Shown here in pieces: positions 41,358 through 50,438 of a stretch of DNA of 64,000 bases. How positions within the stretch are numbered: the stretch's first letter is position 1; each line of letters starts with the position of its first letter. The notes under the pieces were generated by a model. That model was not told the origin of the DNA, ran no database searches, and was given only the letters and a program-made list of their open reading frames with translations. The position numbers and the translations under genes were made by a program. Where the stretch lies: contig CAYWXV010000008.1 of assembly GCA_964462535.1 (NCBI GenBank), positions 1 through 64,000 of the forward strand. The letters are read 5' to 3'. Source of the stretch: CAYWXV01 sp964462535 (GTDB lineage: Bacteria > Bacteroidota > Ignavibacteria > OLB7).

Positions 41358-41999
41358 ACAGTCCTCCTGGAACCGCTGCATCACGATTCGGTCAGCCTCA
41401 CCATTGCTGAAGAGGATGAAGAGTCGCCACCGGTTCGGCATGTACTCCCTGATCGATTTGTCGGGCTGATCTGTCACGTAGAGAGCGATTTGATCGTTCA
41501 CTTTGCGTGGGCTGCCAAGCTTCTTGATCACAGCGTCGACACGATCGCCAGGGGTAACGCCGAAGTGCTCCAATGCCGCGCGCGGCACCATGACCGTCAT
41601 CGGATCATTCGTTCTAGACATCGCCTCAACACTATTCTGGTAGACGCGATAGTGGATATCCTCGTCCGTGCAGGCTTCGTGAAAAATGACAGTGTCACGA
41701 ACGGCGCGACCGGCAACAAGGGAGCGGATCTCGTTCTCGAGTCGGGCACTGGGTAGAAGATCGAACGCATCCCGCTCCTGTTCCTTCTCTATGCTCTGCG
41801 TCATTGCCGTCATGGAATCCAGGAGGTATAGAACGGGGCCGGTCGGCAATGCCGTCGGAGTTGTCGTCGCTGCGGAACTACTGTCGGATTTGATGGTGGC
41901 TGTGGAGCTGTCGGATGGGAGAGCCTGCTTCTCGATGGCAACTTTCCCATCACACGCCAGCAGAAGAACGGTCGTTAGGAGAACTGGGAGAGATTTCAT
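41355..41999 (-). CDS. Lipoprotein with HEACTDED motif, paralogue B
   Basis: A 214-residue lipoprotein from the ATG at 41999 (MKSLPVLLTTVLLLACDGKV, lipobox Cys16). A Ser/Ala/Thr linker is followed by VIFHEACTDEDIHYRVYQNS, EHFGVTPGDRVDAVIKKLGS, PRKVNDQIALYVTDQPDKS and LFSNGEADRIVMQRFQEDC. It shares about the same motif order and ending (REDC / QEDC) with paralogue A. The intervening 318 bases (41037-41354) hold no gene. The function is unknown. Confidence 0.8.
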   Translation of the reverse strand: MKSLPVLLTTVLLLACDGKVAIEKQALPSDSSTATIKSDSSSAATTTPTALPTGPVLYLLDSMTAMTQSIEKEQERDAFDLLPSARLENEIRSLVAGRAVRDTVIFHEACTDEDIHYRVYQNSVEAMSRTNDPMTVMVPRAALEHFGVTPGDRVDAVIKKLGSPRKVNDQIALYVTDQPDKSIREYMPNRWRLFILFSNGEADRIVMQRFQEDC

Positions 42000-42036
42000 G
42001 TACGCACTTGGGGATCCGGACGCATAGGGCGTTGCG

Positions 42037-42675
42037 TCATTGCAGGACGAAGACACCCACGAAGTCGTCAATCGGTTCGAAGGTCAACGGAAGGCCAGCC
42101 TGGGCGAGGGCGGGAACGATATGATCGACGATCCAGTAGAGCTCCTCGTCCCACACGTCGGCCCACTCCACGCGGGCGGCATCGAGTGCGGCCATGCTTG
42201 CGAATGCAAGATCGGCGATGACTATTCTGCCCCCCTCTACCAGATGATCCCGCTTGAGTCGCGAAAGTACATCAATCTTCTCGTCCGTCTCAAAGTGGTG
42301 GAAGACGTAGGCCGAGACCAGCCGGTCGTATCGCTGCGGAAGCTTGGATGGCCAGGGGCCCAGGATGTCGGCCACAACCGTCGAAACGTCTGGCAGCTTC
42401 TTCGCTGCCTCATCGAGCATCCTGGTGGAGTAATCGACACCAAGGACGTGACAGCCCCGGTCGACAAAGAGCCGAGCGAGGTTACCGGTGCCGATCCCGA
42501 GATCCAGTACTGAAGTACCCGGACCCACATCGGCAAGGTCGACGACACGCTGCAACACCCGACGGTACGAGCGGAACGGGAAGGTATCTCCTGTGAAGAC
42601 GTTGGCGTCGTAGACAGAAGACCATTCGCTGAATTCGTCGGGTGTACCTATAGCCATAATTATCGCCGGATCCAT
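42037..42675 (-). CDS. Class I SAM-dependent methyltransferase
   Basis: A 212-residue methyltransferase with SAM motif VLDLGIGTGNLARLF (about 56-70), GVDYSTRMLDEAAKKLPDVS, motif II/III-like DRLVSAYVFHHFE and GGRIVIADLAFASM. It resembles YrrT/Methyltransf_25 type enzymes. The substrate is unknown. It lies 37 bases upstream of paralogue B on the same strand. Confidence 0.88.
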   Translation of the reverse strand: MDPAIIMAIGTPDEFSEWSSVYDANVFTGDTFPFRSYRRVLQRVVDLADVGPGTSVLDLGIGTGNLARLFVDRGCHVLGVDYSTRMLDEAAKKLPDVSTVVADILGPWPSKLPQRYDRLVSAYVFHHFETDEKIDVLSRLKRDHLVEGGRIVIADLAFASMAALDAARVEWADVWDEELYWIVDHIVPALAQAGLPLTFEPIDDFVGVFVLQ

Positions 42676-42736
42676 AAGCCGCGATGCGTCGCGCGCTCAT
42701 GTATCGATGCTATTCAATTCGCGTTCGCATGTGTGA

Positions 42737-43261
42737 TCACGGGACGATATCGATTGGGGTACCGTCAGGAACGGCGCGCCAGAGCTCGTCCATCTCGGCG
42801 TTGGTCACGGCCACGCAGCCGTCGGTCCAGTCCCGAAGCCGATGCAGTGGTCCGAGAACTCCACTACCGTTTGCCAGACCGTGAATCATGACACCCCCAC
42901 CGGGAGATCGATGGCGTTCGCGCGCGAACGCGATGTGGTGAGGCCGAGGATAGGAAATGTGAAGAGATCGATAGGCTGCACTGTGCGGATTCCTCCAGTC
43001 GATCGTGAATCGCCCTTCCGGCGTCTTCCCATCTCCTTCGAGTTGCTTCGCTCCGACCGGCTGTCGTCCGAGCGCGATGGCGTACCTCTTGATTGCCCTC
43101 CCCTCGCTGTAGAGCGTCAGCCGCCTCTCTCCCTTCTCGACGAGTAGTCTGTCAGCACGAATTCCATTTGTAAGGGGTGTGAACGTCAACTGGTACACGC
43201 CGATCGCAATACCCGCGAGAAATGGAAGCGCGGCGATCGATTTGATTATCGGGTGTTTCAT
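42737..43261 (-). CDS. L,D-transpeptidase (YkuD family)
   Basis: A 174-residue protein from the ATG at 43261. A hydrophobic N-terminal helix (about 5-24) anchors or exports it. The YkuD domain follows, with LLVEKGERRLTLYSEGRAIK, GDGKTPEGRFTIDWRNPHSA, GGGVMIHGLANGSG (His127) and DWTDGCVAVTNAEMDELW (catalytic Cys149). This is the canonical HG...SDGC-type active site. It cross-links or modifies peptidoglycan in the periplasm. Its start lies 1 base after the pyrophosphatase stop, so it is translated in the same transcript, an unusual pairing. Confidence 0.93.
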   Translation of the reverse strand: MKHPIIKSIAALPFLAGIAIGVYQLTFTPLTNGIRADRLLVEKGERRLTLYSEGRAIKRYAIALGRQPVGAKQLEGDGKTPEGRFTIDWRNPHSAAYRSLHISYPRPHHIAFARERHRSPGGGVMIHGLANGSGVLGPLHRLRDWTDGCVAVTNAEMDELWRAVPDGTPIDIVP

Positions 43262-43262
43262 C

Positions 43263-43871
43263 TCAGGCGGACGTGCCCTCTCCACCGAACTCGTTGTCGT
43301 AATCCGCAACTGCGGCAAGAACGACTCTTCGCGCATGTTCGCCACCATAGACGCGGGTGATGCGCGCCTGGGATGGGCGGCCGGGAACCAGCTTGTAGGT
43401 CAGAAAGTAGTGCTGAAGGCGCTCGACCAGAACACCCGGGATATCGCTGATGTCACGCGCCTCTCCCCAGACGTAGTCGTTTTCCAGAACCGCGATGATC
43501 TTGTCGTCTGCATCGCCACCATCGATCATTTGCAATCCGCCAATCACACGACCGCGGACGATGATCTCGTTGCGTGCTATAACGCGCTCACTGAGGACGC
43601 AGACATCAAGGGGATCGCCATCTCCCTTGTTTGATTCAGGTGCAAGCGCGGCTATACGATTCCCGCAATACGTTCGCGGAATAAACCCGTAAAGGGTGGG
43701 GTGTTGCGACGAAGAGCGCTGCGGGCGGTCGATCCGTAGATAGCCCGAGACCTTGTCTACCTCGTACTTCATCAGATCGAACGGCGTGATCTCGATGAAG
43801 GCATTGATGACATACGGAGGGTCAGGACCGACCTCAAGTCCATGCCACGGATGCGGGCGATAGAGATTCAT
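43263..43871 (-). CDS. ppa: Inorganic pyrophosphatase
   Basis: A 202-residue soluble family I inorganic pyrophosphatase. The active-site DGDPLDVCVLSERV (about 84-97) contains the metal-binding aspartates. FIEITPFDLMKYEVDKVSGY and PTLYGFIPRTYCG are the expected N-terminal elements, and DDKIIAVLENDYVWGEARDI the central one. It hydrolyses diphosphate in the cytoplasm. It is followed immediately by the L,D-transpeptidase gene. Confidence 0.95.
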   Translation of the reverse strand: MNLYRPHPWHGLEVGPDPPYVINAFIEITPFDLMKYEVDKVSGYLRIDRPQRSSSQHPTLYGFIPRTYCGNRIAALAPESNKGDGDPLDVCVLSERVIARNEIIVRGRVIGGLQMIDGGDADDKIIAVLENDYVWGEARDISDIPGVLVERLQHYFLTYKLVPGRPSQARITRVYGGEHARRVVLAAVADYDNEFGGEGTSA

Positions 43872-43962
43872 GGAACGCGAGATTGATGAGAAGGTTGTTC
43901 ACGTTGCGTCCGGACCCCGTGCTCGAGACGATGCGCAGCATCCACACGCACATCTATGTTCG

Positions 43963-44391
43963 TCAAATACGGAGCATTTCCACTCCCCACCTATGGCTTC
44001 CATGTGAGAGGAGGTCAGTCGCCTCGTCGAGATCTACCCAATGGAGCTCATGATCGTCCTCGACCTGGGACGTGGTGCCGACGCAGCGTGCGGAGATGAA
44101 GACGCTTGGCTTCTCGAAGCAGGCATTCTCGGCTATTGAGACGACGATTTCGGTCGCACGAGTCACAACCCCAATCACTTCGACCTCTAGCCCGCACTCC
44201 TCCATCGTCTCCCGCACGACCGTCTCTTCCGGACTCTCACCCACATCGCTCCCGCCACCGGGAAGGAACCATCCTGAGGGCGTTCGAACGACTGCTATTC
44301 TGCGTTCATCATTCAACACCAGCGCGTACGCGCCGGGACGGATGATGTGTGGATATCCGTCAACCAATTCGCCAAACACTGGAGAGATCAT
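43963..44391 (-). CDS. Nudix hydrolase
   Basis: A 142-residue Nudix protein from the ATG at 44391. The Nudix box is complete: GGSDVGESPEETVVRETMEE followed by CGL, matching GX5EX7REUXEEXGU. It hydrolyses a nucleoside diphosphate linked to another moiety; the substrate is unknown. It lies 91 bases upstream of ppa on the same strand. Confidence 0.9.
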   Translation of the reverse strand: MISPVFGELVDGYPHIIRPGAYALVLNDERRIAVVRTPSGWFLPGGGSDVGESPEETVVRETMEECGLEVEVIGVVTRATEIVVSIAENACFEKPSVFISARCVGTTSQVEDDHELHWVDLDEATDLLSHGSHRWGVEMLRI

Positions 44392-44717
44392 GAGCGCCAA
44401 GGGGACATTGTCATTCTTGACCCTGGTGCGGCGTTGCACCGGAGTCCTCGGACAGGTTCACGGCTTTCAATCGGAGAACGCGCACGTAAGAAATAAAGGC
44501 GGACTTCTCTTCGGCTGAATTGAATGCGCGGTCAGGAATGGACGGCCAGGGACAACCGTGGTGGAATATCTCTACGGTATGCCCGTGTTGCTCCATCGCA
44601 GTTACATGGCACGATGAGATAGTCGAAGATGCACCGTAGTGCACCGCTGTACGCCCGCGCGTCGATAGTTACGGCGCGGACCACCGTTGGGCTGTCTACG
44701 ACCCGCCCAGCAAACAC

Positions 44718-44990
44718 CTAGCGGACATATCGGCGAACCTCGAAGCGCAGGTAGTACAAGCTCGCCATAACGTATGCCAGGTGGCCAGAATGCGCGGCGC
44801 CCAGGGACCAAACATACCCCGCTCTGTCCCATTCGTGGCAGATGAACCCAGTAATGAGTGCATAGAAGCCCAATGTCAGATCGTGACGGCGGCGATACGT
44901 CGGATGCCTGCTCGGCATGCGCTCCGCTATTTCAAGAGCATTGTCAACGTCAAAATCCAACTGAACTGTCACGCGGTGGGCTTTATGCAA
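44718..44990 (-). CDS. Possible small hypothetical protein
   Basis: An 90-residue frame with TTG start (GTG at 44972 possible). It has a hydrophobic core (LTLGFYALITGFI, HSGHLAYVMASLYYLRF) suggesting a membrane or helical protein. No family is recognised. The surrounding 44440-45073 contains only other short frames without motifs. Confidence 0.35.
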   Translation of the reverse strand: MHKAHRVTVQLDFDVDNALEIAERMPSRHPTYRRRHDLTLGFYALITGFICHEWDRAGYVWSLGAAHSGHLAYVMASLYYLRFEVRRYVR

Positions 44991-45073
44991 TCGGTGAGCG
45001 TATCCTGGCAGGGAATAAGCGTGTCATCGTTTGAGGTAATGTCATCCGAATCAGGGTTTCGGGATCGCGTTTC

Positions 45074-45889
45074 CTATACCCCCTCAACCTCCACCCTCCC
45101 CCCTACCGAAATCTCCCCCTCCAGCGACGAACTATCCAGCAAGAGCAACCCCCTCGACGCTCTCCCACCCGACCCCTGGTCGATCATCCATTCTCCCGGA
45201 GGAAGGAGAACCGAGAGACCGAGTACTGCTCCACCGGTCGAGGCGTCCTCACGGCCTGATAGCGAGATCGTAAAGACGCGTAGCGCGATGCGATTTCGGT
45301 CGAGGAGTGTGTAGAAGCAGAGGCCGGTCAGATTGTGCGTGCCGCAGAACGCCACGACCGCCGCAGGTGCAATGCCGATCGCATTCAGCGATGCACCGTC
45401 GTGGCAGCGATGGAAGAGTCTACGACGTCCGCTGTCGACTACAGGCGCCGGGGTCGCATCGGTCAGAGCCTTGGCAAGGGTGGCTGGGCTGATATCTCCA
45501 TCGCATCGACGGATGCGATCACGTGGGACATCGAACCAGTGGGTGTTCGCGGCGGAGCGCGTGCGGACAACGCCGATTCGAGTCACAAGTGTAATCGGCG
45601 TGTCACGGGGGGCGTGGGCCACCTCGCGCAACACCGCATCCACGGCGATCAATCCCTGTCCACAGAAGGACATTTCTCCTTCGTCGGGCGAGTAAAACCG
45701 GACGGACCAGGGCTCCACGGCACGCGTTCGATAGACGAATGCTGTATCCGGGACGGCAAGTTCACGCGCAATGTCGTGACGGTCACGTTCCGACAGTTCC
45801 ACATCCTCGATCACCACGCACGTGGGATTTCCAGCCGCCTCCGGTCCAACAAATGCATTCGCGCGAAAGAGATGGGTCACGTCTCTCAT
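45074..45889 (-). CDS. PhzF-family isomerase
   Basis: A 271-residue PhzF/DapF-like fold protein: LFRANAFVGPEAAGNPTCVV, ELAVPDTAFVYRT, VRFYSPDEGEMSFCGQGLIA (first half catalytic region) and LRVFTISLSGREDASTGGAV (second half). The substrate-binding signature NPTCVV and the SFCGQG segment are typical. It probably isomerises or epimerises an unknown metabolite. Members of the family are often linked to secondary metabolism, but no such cluster is visible here. Confidence 0.9.
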   Translation of the reverse strand: MRDVTHLFRANAFVGPEAAGNPTCVVIEDVELSERDRHDIARELAVPDTAFVYRTRAVEPWSVRFYSPDEGEMSFCGQGLIAVDAVLREVAHAPRDTPITLVTRIGVVRTRSAANTHWFDVPRDRIRRCDGDISPATLAKALTDATPAPVVDSGRRRLFHRCHDGASLNAIGIAPAAVVAFCGTHNLTGLCFYTLLDRNRIALRVFTISLSGREDASTGGAVLGLSVLLPPGEWMIDQGSGGRASRGLLLLDSSSLEGEISVGGRVEVEGV

Positions 45890-45990
45890 GTCTGGGGCGT
45901 CCCGTGCAAGACGAAGATTAGGTGTCAGATTCGTCCAACGTGCGCTGTCGATAGTCGGTATTGTTCATCGCGGTGGTGCGCAGAGGCTCT

Positions 45991-46374
45991 CTATGTGTCA
46001 CGTTGGGCAAACGCCACGACGTGACCATCGGGATCCAAGCAGTACGAGACGACATCTCCCCAGTCACGAAGCAAAGGGGGGCTGAGCTCACGCGCACCTG
46101 CCTCCAGCGCACGATGATGATGGTCCTCCGGCGAAGGAACAATCAGATAAATCTCGGCTCGTGGAATACCGCTTGCTTGAGCCGGATCTGGAATTGCATC
46201 ACCGAGCAGACGGCGTATTCCGGCTTCCGGCATCAGTCCAAGAATCGTCCCGTTCGACAGCGTGAATTCGGTCATCCCCGGAACATCGAGCGTGGGCTGA
46301 AGCGCGAGCGCCGCCTGATAGAAGGCGGCGCTTCGCGATTGATCGGCAACGTACAGGATTATGTGCGTCGTCAC
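45991..46374 (-). CDS. VOC family protein
   Basis: A 127-residue VOC protein starting from the GTG at 46374, which overlaps the stop codon of the upstream VOC gene (CTGTGACG) and so suggests translational coupling. It contains IILYVADQSRSAAFYQAALA, FTLSNGTILGLMPEAG, EIYLIVPSPEDHHHRALEAG and SYCLDPDGHVVAFAQ. It is a glyoxalase/bleomycin-resistance-like single module; the ligand is unknown. Confidence 0.87.
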   Translation of the reverse strand: MTTHIILYVADQSRSAAFYQAALALQPTLDVPGMTEFTLSNGTILGLMPEAGIRRLLGDAIPDPAQASGIPRAEIYLIVPSPEDHHHRALEAGARELSPPLLRDWGDVVSYCLDPDGHVVAFAQRDT

Positions 46375-46775
46375 AGAACCATCTCGGGCAACGGTGTCGC
46401 GAACCACCATCGATGTCCCTCGGGATCACGGGCTTCGTACTCGCGCTGACCGTACGGCTGATCGACCGGCACGCCCTCCACGTGTGCTCCCGCTGCGACT
46501 GCCCTCTCGTAATGGGCATCGACGTCGTGCACATGCACCACCATTCCACTCCCGGCCATGTCAACGCTCTCCGGCGACGTCAGGCTATGCTCCGACGTGA
46601 CACGATGGAGCCAGATGATCGAGCCGGCGACGCGGACCTCGCCGTGTACTGCATTTCCATCTCCATCACGCTCTACTCCGCCCGACTGAAAACCGAATGC
46701 GTTTACCAGAAAATCGTGCGCCGCGGTAATGTCGCGATACACAAGGATTGGAATGAGACGCTCGGTAACGGCCAT
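46371..46775 (-). CDS. VOC family protein
   Basis: A 134-residue protein from the ATG at 46775, with AGGAGA about 10 bases upstream deciding the start over the long upstream frame. It has the features of the PhnB-like subgroup of VOC proteins: ERLIPILVYRDITAAHDFLV, NAFGFQSGG, GEVRVAGSIIWLHR, GMVVHVHDVDAHYERAVAAG and the ARDPEGHRWWFATPL C-terminus. It overlaps the next VOC gene by a shared GTGA. Confidence 0.9.
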   Translation of the reverse strand: MAVTERLIPILVYRDITAAHDFLVNAFGFQSGGVERDGDGNAVHGEVRVAGSIIWLHRVTSEHSLTSPESVDMAGSGMVVHVHDVDAHYERAVAAGAHVEGVPVDQPYGQREYEARDPEGHRWWFATPLPEMVL

Positions 46776-46876
46776 GATGTGATCTCCTGTTGAGTATGGG
46801 TCTGGTGTGCTCGGCGGGCGCAATGTAGTGCACGCCGCGACATCCGCCCAGGCCCTCACCCACCCCCCCCACCACT

Positions 46877-47833
46877 CTAGCGTGCCGGAGCGTTCAATTC
46901 TGATGAAGGGAAGCGCGTACGGATGAAATATCCAGTCTCTACCACCTCTCGTCCCACACGGCGCGCCGTCATGATGGAAGGGAGATTGCGTGAGGCGATG
47001 GTCCCGAAGATGGAGGATGATCGCTGCAGGTCGAGCGTGTGGAGAAATGCGAATTGCATTGCCGGAGCAAAACCGCATCCGCGGAATTCGGCAGCCAGAA
47101 TCTCGTCGATCATCTCCCACCCCTTCCAACATCGGTACGACCCTGGCCGAGCGGCAATGAATCCAGCTCTGCGGCCATCAATCAGGACGCGTGAGAACCC
47201 TCCCGCCTGGGCGCACGAGGCTAGCGTCGCATGATCCTCCGGCGCTACGATGCCAGCCAGTTCCGGTGCAGTGCCATTCAGTTCACGGTAGAGTGCGCGA
47301 TAATCGTCGAAGTAATCAAGCCGTTCATCGGGTTCAATGCGCACGCGCTCGATATGTGGAGGTGCTGGGAAACTGAGCAGCGGGGAAATCGGAGAGGCAA
47401 GGACCAGCAGATCCTCCGTGGCATCTTTCGGTGGTCTCTCCCATGTTGCGACCCAGAGTCGGATAGCGCGTGGACGGAAGAACTCAAACTCGTTTGTCAC
47501 GCATTCCACATCGATATTCTCCGGAAGGTCACCGTCGCAGGCAGAGATATCGATGAAGGGGAAGTCGGTATCGAGTCCACGGAAGTGAATACCAGCAATT
47601 GCTGTGCACCCGTCGTTCAGGCGGACGAGACGCGGGGCGTAGTCCTCTGGTGAAGCTCCCGCCACGTTGCACGCCTCACGATAGCTCCGCAGGTAGTTCA
47701 GGTCATCCGCGTGCTCCACCAGTTGTCGCACGTATCCGGCGCCGTCGCAATCCATCCTGACACCGTGGATGATGGGTCGTCGGTGCTGAAAGGCCCGTTC
47801 GAAGGGATGAGGATCGAATGACGTCGGGAACAT
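46877..47833 (-). CDS. GNAT-like N-acetyltransferase
   Basis: A 318-residue protein from the ATG at 47833. The N-terminal half is a separate fold (MFPTSFDPHPFERAFQHRRP...). The C-terminal half carries GNAT features, RAGFIAARPGSYRCWKGWEM and ILAAEFRGCGFAPAMQFAFL, and the end SRNLPSIMTARRVGREVVET GYF (a terminal GNAT strand). It is a larger GNAT variant with an N-terminal extension, and the acceptor is unknown. Confidence 0.8.
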   Translation of the reverse strand: MFPTSFDPHPFERAFQHRRPIIHGVRMDCDGAGYVRQLVEHADDLNYLRSYREACNVAGASPEDYAPRLVRLNDGCTAIAGIHFRGLDTDFPFIDISACDGDLPENIDVECVTNEFEFFRPRAIRLWVATWERPPKDATEDLLVLASPISPLLSFPAPPHIERVRIEPDERLDYFDDYRALYRELNGTAPELAGIVAPEDHATLASCAQAGGFSRVLIDGRRAGFIAARPGSYRCWKGWEMIDEILAAEFRGCGFAPAMQFAFLHTLDLQRSSSIFGTIASRNLPSIMTARRVGREVVETGYFIRTRFPSSELNAPAR

Positions 47834-47980
47834 GGGTAATAGGATCGCGCGGAGACGCGGAGACGCGGAGACATCGAAGGATTGGTCCCTCACATGCATC
47901 GTGGGGGCAACCAACAAGTCCAATCGCCACAGGGTTCGTCACGCCCCCCGAAGACGTGGAGAGGTCGATGGAATTCCCCC

Positions 47981-48787
47981 TCACACGCGTCGCTGGGTCA
48001 ACGGGTGCGTCCCTTGGCCCTGGTGATCATTGCGTGGCGCGAAGACGAGGATGTCGACCGGCTCCTCAATGGGACGATCGTCGGCAGTTCCGGCGAGGGC
48101 GCGCATCGAGGCGATTCCCCGTTCCAGCTCCTCAGATGAAATCTGCACGAGAATGGAATCCCCCAGTGCCTCGAGCTTGTCCGCATACGGACCAAAACCG
48201 CTGGTCGTCTGCTGCACAATCGTCTGTTGATCGACGAGTCTAAAGCCGGCATTCCAGAACAGTTCCCTTATCTCCACATCCGATTGCATCGTCGCCGACA
48301 TGATCGCAAGCGTCGATGGGAAGAAGGGGACGTAGGCGCAAGAGCGAACATGCTCACGCGTCGCCGTTCGCATGAACACGAATCCGTCATCACGGAGGAT
48401 ACGCCGGCATTCCCGCGTTGCCCGCTCCCTGTCGTTGAAGTGATGGAAACTCATCGACATGAAGATCAGATCGATCGAGTTGTCAGGGAGTGGCACTGAT
48501 TCTGCGGGAGCCTTAACGTATCTCACACGTGGATCGGTCCTCTTCCCCTCTGCCAACGCCAGCATCTTCACCGATGGATCGACGCCGATCACGTCGGCAT
48601 CGAAATAGTCCGCGAGTGCATGCGTAAATCGACCAGTGCCACAGCCGAGGTCGAGTATGGAGAGTGCATGCCGCGTCTCGACACCGAAATACCCGCCGAC
48701 GATTTGCATCCATCGATTGAGAATCTCGGGCCCATGATCGCGTGCGCGATCGTATGCAGCAGGAATGTCGGTACCGTCGTAGTCCAT
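47981..48787 (-). CDS. Class I SAM-dependent methyltransferase
   Basis: A 268-residue protein of the Methyltransf_11/25 type: ILDLGCGTGRFTHALADYF (about 44-62), VIGVDPSVKMLALAEGKR, the APAESVPLPDNSIDLIFMSM stretch and LRDDGFVFMRTATREH. The C-terminus (MSATMQSDVEIRELFWNAGF) is the usual substrate side. The substrate is unknown. It lies 11 bases downstream of the MBL-fold gene on the same strand. Confidence 0.9.
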   Translation of the reverse strand: MDYDGTDIPAAYDRARDHGPEILNRWMQIVGGYFGVETRHALSILDLGCGTGRFTHALADYFDADVIGVDPSVKMLALAEGKRTDPRVRYVKAPAESVPLPDNSIDLIFMSMSFHHFNDRERATRECRRILRDDGFVFMRTATREHVRSCAYVPFFPSTLAIMSATMQSDVEIRELFWNAGFRLVDQQTIVQQTTSGFGPYADKLEALGDSILVQISSEELERGIASMRALAGTADDRPIEEPVDILVFAPRNDHQGQGTHPLTQRRV

Positions 48788-48798
48788 TGGGTTCGCGG

Positions 48799-49887
48799 TC
48801 AGTCGCGTGCCCAGAGCAACTCTTCGTCGCCATCACGAAGAATCTCCGGTGCGGGTGACGTCTGTGTTGTCACGTTTCTCCACCATGGATCCACGGTGTC
48901 ATACCGCTCGGGCTCGACGGGCTCGCCAAGCTTCGGCATCACGAGGACAGAGCCGGCGGAAGGGGCACGCTGCAGGATCGTCTCCGCCGGTTCGTCCCAG
49001 GGATGAATTGCAAGGTTGAAGGTCCCCCAGTGGATCGGGAGGAGTTTTCCGCTAGCCAGCATGCCATGGGCCGCAAGGGCATTGATCGGCCCCATGTGTA
49101 TATCCCCCCATGCCGGATGATACGCCCCAATCTCCAACGCCACCATGTCAAATGGCCCCAACCGCTCTCCTATCTCGGCGAACTCGGGTGTCAGTCCGCT
49201 GTCCGCACCGAAGAAGAACGAATGACCCGAGCCGCGAAGGTGCATGGATGACCAGAGTGTCGTATTGCGATCCCGAATGCCCCGACCCGAAAAGTGTTGC
49301 GCCGGTGCTGCGGTGATCTGAACACCTCGGATGTCGGCCGTCTCCCACCAATCAAGTTCAGTTATCCGCTCGGGCGGGACCCCCCACTTCTCCAGGTGTG
49401 CTCCAACACCAAGCGAAGTGACAAAGGGAACCCCTGTCCCGGCGAGCGTTCGTACAGTCGATCGATCGAGGTGATCGTAGTGATCGTGAGACACAATTAC
49501 GGCATCGAGTGGAGGCAGGGCGGCGAGTGCAACGGGAGGCGGGTGAAAACGCTTTGGGCCGGCGAAATGAATGGGAGACGCGCGCTTCCCCCAGACGGGA
49601 TCCGTGAGGAGCCGGACGCCGTCGATTTCGATGAGGAGCGTAGAGTGCCCAAGTCTCGTTACCCGCAACCCTGTCTCCGGCTGCTTCTTCCACGCTGCAC
49701 GTGGATCAATCAGTGGGAGCGGGCCGGCAGGAATACGATGGGGAGCACACAAGAACTCCCGTATGGTTGGACGATTCACGTCGGCTTTTAACCCGGACGA
49801 CACCGGATAGGTGTTAACGAACACGCGCCCGTTGAATCGCGGCGAAGCGATGATTCTCTCCCGCCGGATTTCGTTGTGATGTGGCAT
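48799..49887 (-). CDS. MBL-fold metallohydrolase (UlaG/NAPE-PLD-like)
   Basis: A 362-residue metallo-beta-lactamase fold protein from the ATG at 49887. SHDHYDHLD carries the HxHxDH metal motif, preceded by VTRLGHSTLLIEIDGVRLLT and PVWGKRASP. Further metal positions appear in GADSGLTPEFAEIG, and the NAPE-PLD/UlaG-like layout continues with LEIGAYHPAWGDIHMGPINA and LLPIHWGTFNLAIHPWDEPA. It may hydrolyse a phosphodiester or lactone in the cytoplasm; there is no signal peptide. It is followed by a methyltransferase on the same strand. Confidence 0.9.
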   Translation of the reverse strand: MPHHNEIRRERIIASPRFNGRVFVNTYPVSSGLKADVNRPTIREFLCAPHRIPAGPLPLIDPRAAWKKQPETGLRVTRLGHSTLLIEIDGVRLLTDPVWGKRASPIHFAGPKRFHPPPVALAALPPLDAVIVSHDHYDHLDRSTVRTLAGTGVPFVTSLGVGAHLEKWGVPPERITELDWWETADIRGVQITAAPAQHFSGRGIRDRNTTLWSSMHLRGSGHSFFFGADSGLTPEFAEIGERLGPFDMVALEIGAYHPAWGDIHMGPINALAAHGMLASGKLLPIHWGTFNLAIHPWDEPAETILQRAPSAGSVLVMPKLGEPVEPERYDTVDPWWRNVTTQTSPAPEILRDGDEELLWARD

Positions 49888-49991
49888 GTATGACGGCTGA
49901 ATGTGTAGTCGGATCGACGATGCTCGTTTGCACGATGAAGAATCTATCTGTCCCGACCGTGGATCGGATGCCCGGCGTGCGGGGTGGCGAT

Positions 49992-50435
49992 CTATAGCGT
50001 GCCCACGATGAACCACATCAACGCCCCTACCGCCGCAATCGCGATTCCGGCATATCGTGCAACGACAATCGATCGACGCACACCAAAGACACTGATTGTC
50101 TCAGGCGTCGCGAATGGGAAGAGAATGATCGTAACACCGATCAGCACGACTACCGAGCCAATCGCCCTCGTCATCAGGCCACTCGGGGACACGCCGACGA
50201 TGGCCATTATCACGGATGCAAGCAGCATCAGGACCAGAACGGCCATGGTGCGGAGGAAGAGCCCTCCCTGGCGCCGCACGCGATCGACAAATGCACGAAG
50301 TTCTCGCTCGTGTTCCGGCAGCACGTACGCGGTTGTCGTGCCCTCCGAACGTCCGAATCGATCTAGCGCGGGGATTTCGATTTCAATTACGTTGGAGTCA
50401 CGAATTCCCGTCCAGAAACAACGTGGGTTCAACAT
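49992..50435 (-). CDS. Small integral membrane protein
   Basis: A 147-residue protein with a cytoplasmic N-terminus (about 1-60, ending ELRAFVDRVRRQGGLFLR) and three membrane helices (about 62-80, 92-110 and 128-147: MAVLVLMLLASVIMAIVGV, RAIGSVVVLIGVTIILFPF, AGIAIAAVGALMWFIVG). The family is not recognised. It follows the GNAT gene by 3 bases on the same strand. Confidence 0.65.
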   Translation of the reverse strand: MLNPRCFWTGIRDSNVIEIEIPALDRFGRSEGTTTAYVLPEHERELRAFVDRVRRQGGLFLRTMAVLVLMLLASVIMAIVGVSPSGLMTRAIGSVVVLIGVTIILFPFATPETISVFGVRRSIVVARYAGIAIAAVGALMWFIVGTL

Positions 50436-50438
50436 GAG

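Noticed and set aside
44411..44717. Small minus-strand frames between the Nudix and the 90-residue frame
   Set aside because: They overlap each other in different frames and show no motif or convincing start.
45335..46024. Long plus-strand frame opposite the PhzF gene
   Set aside because: It is an antisense shadow of a clear PhzF-family gene and has no family features.
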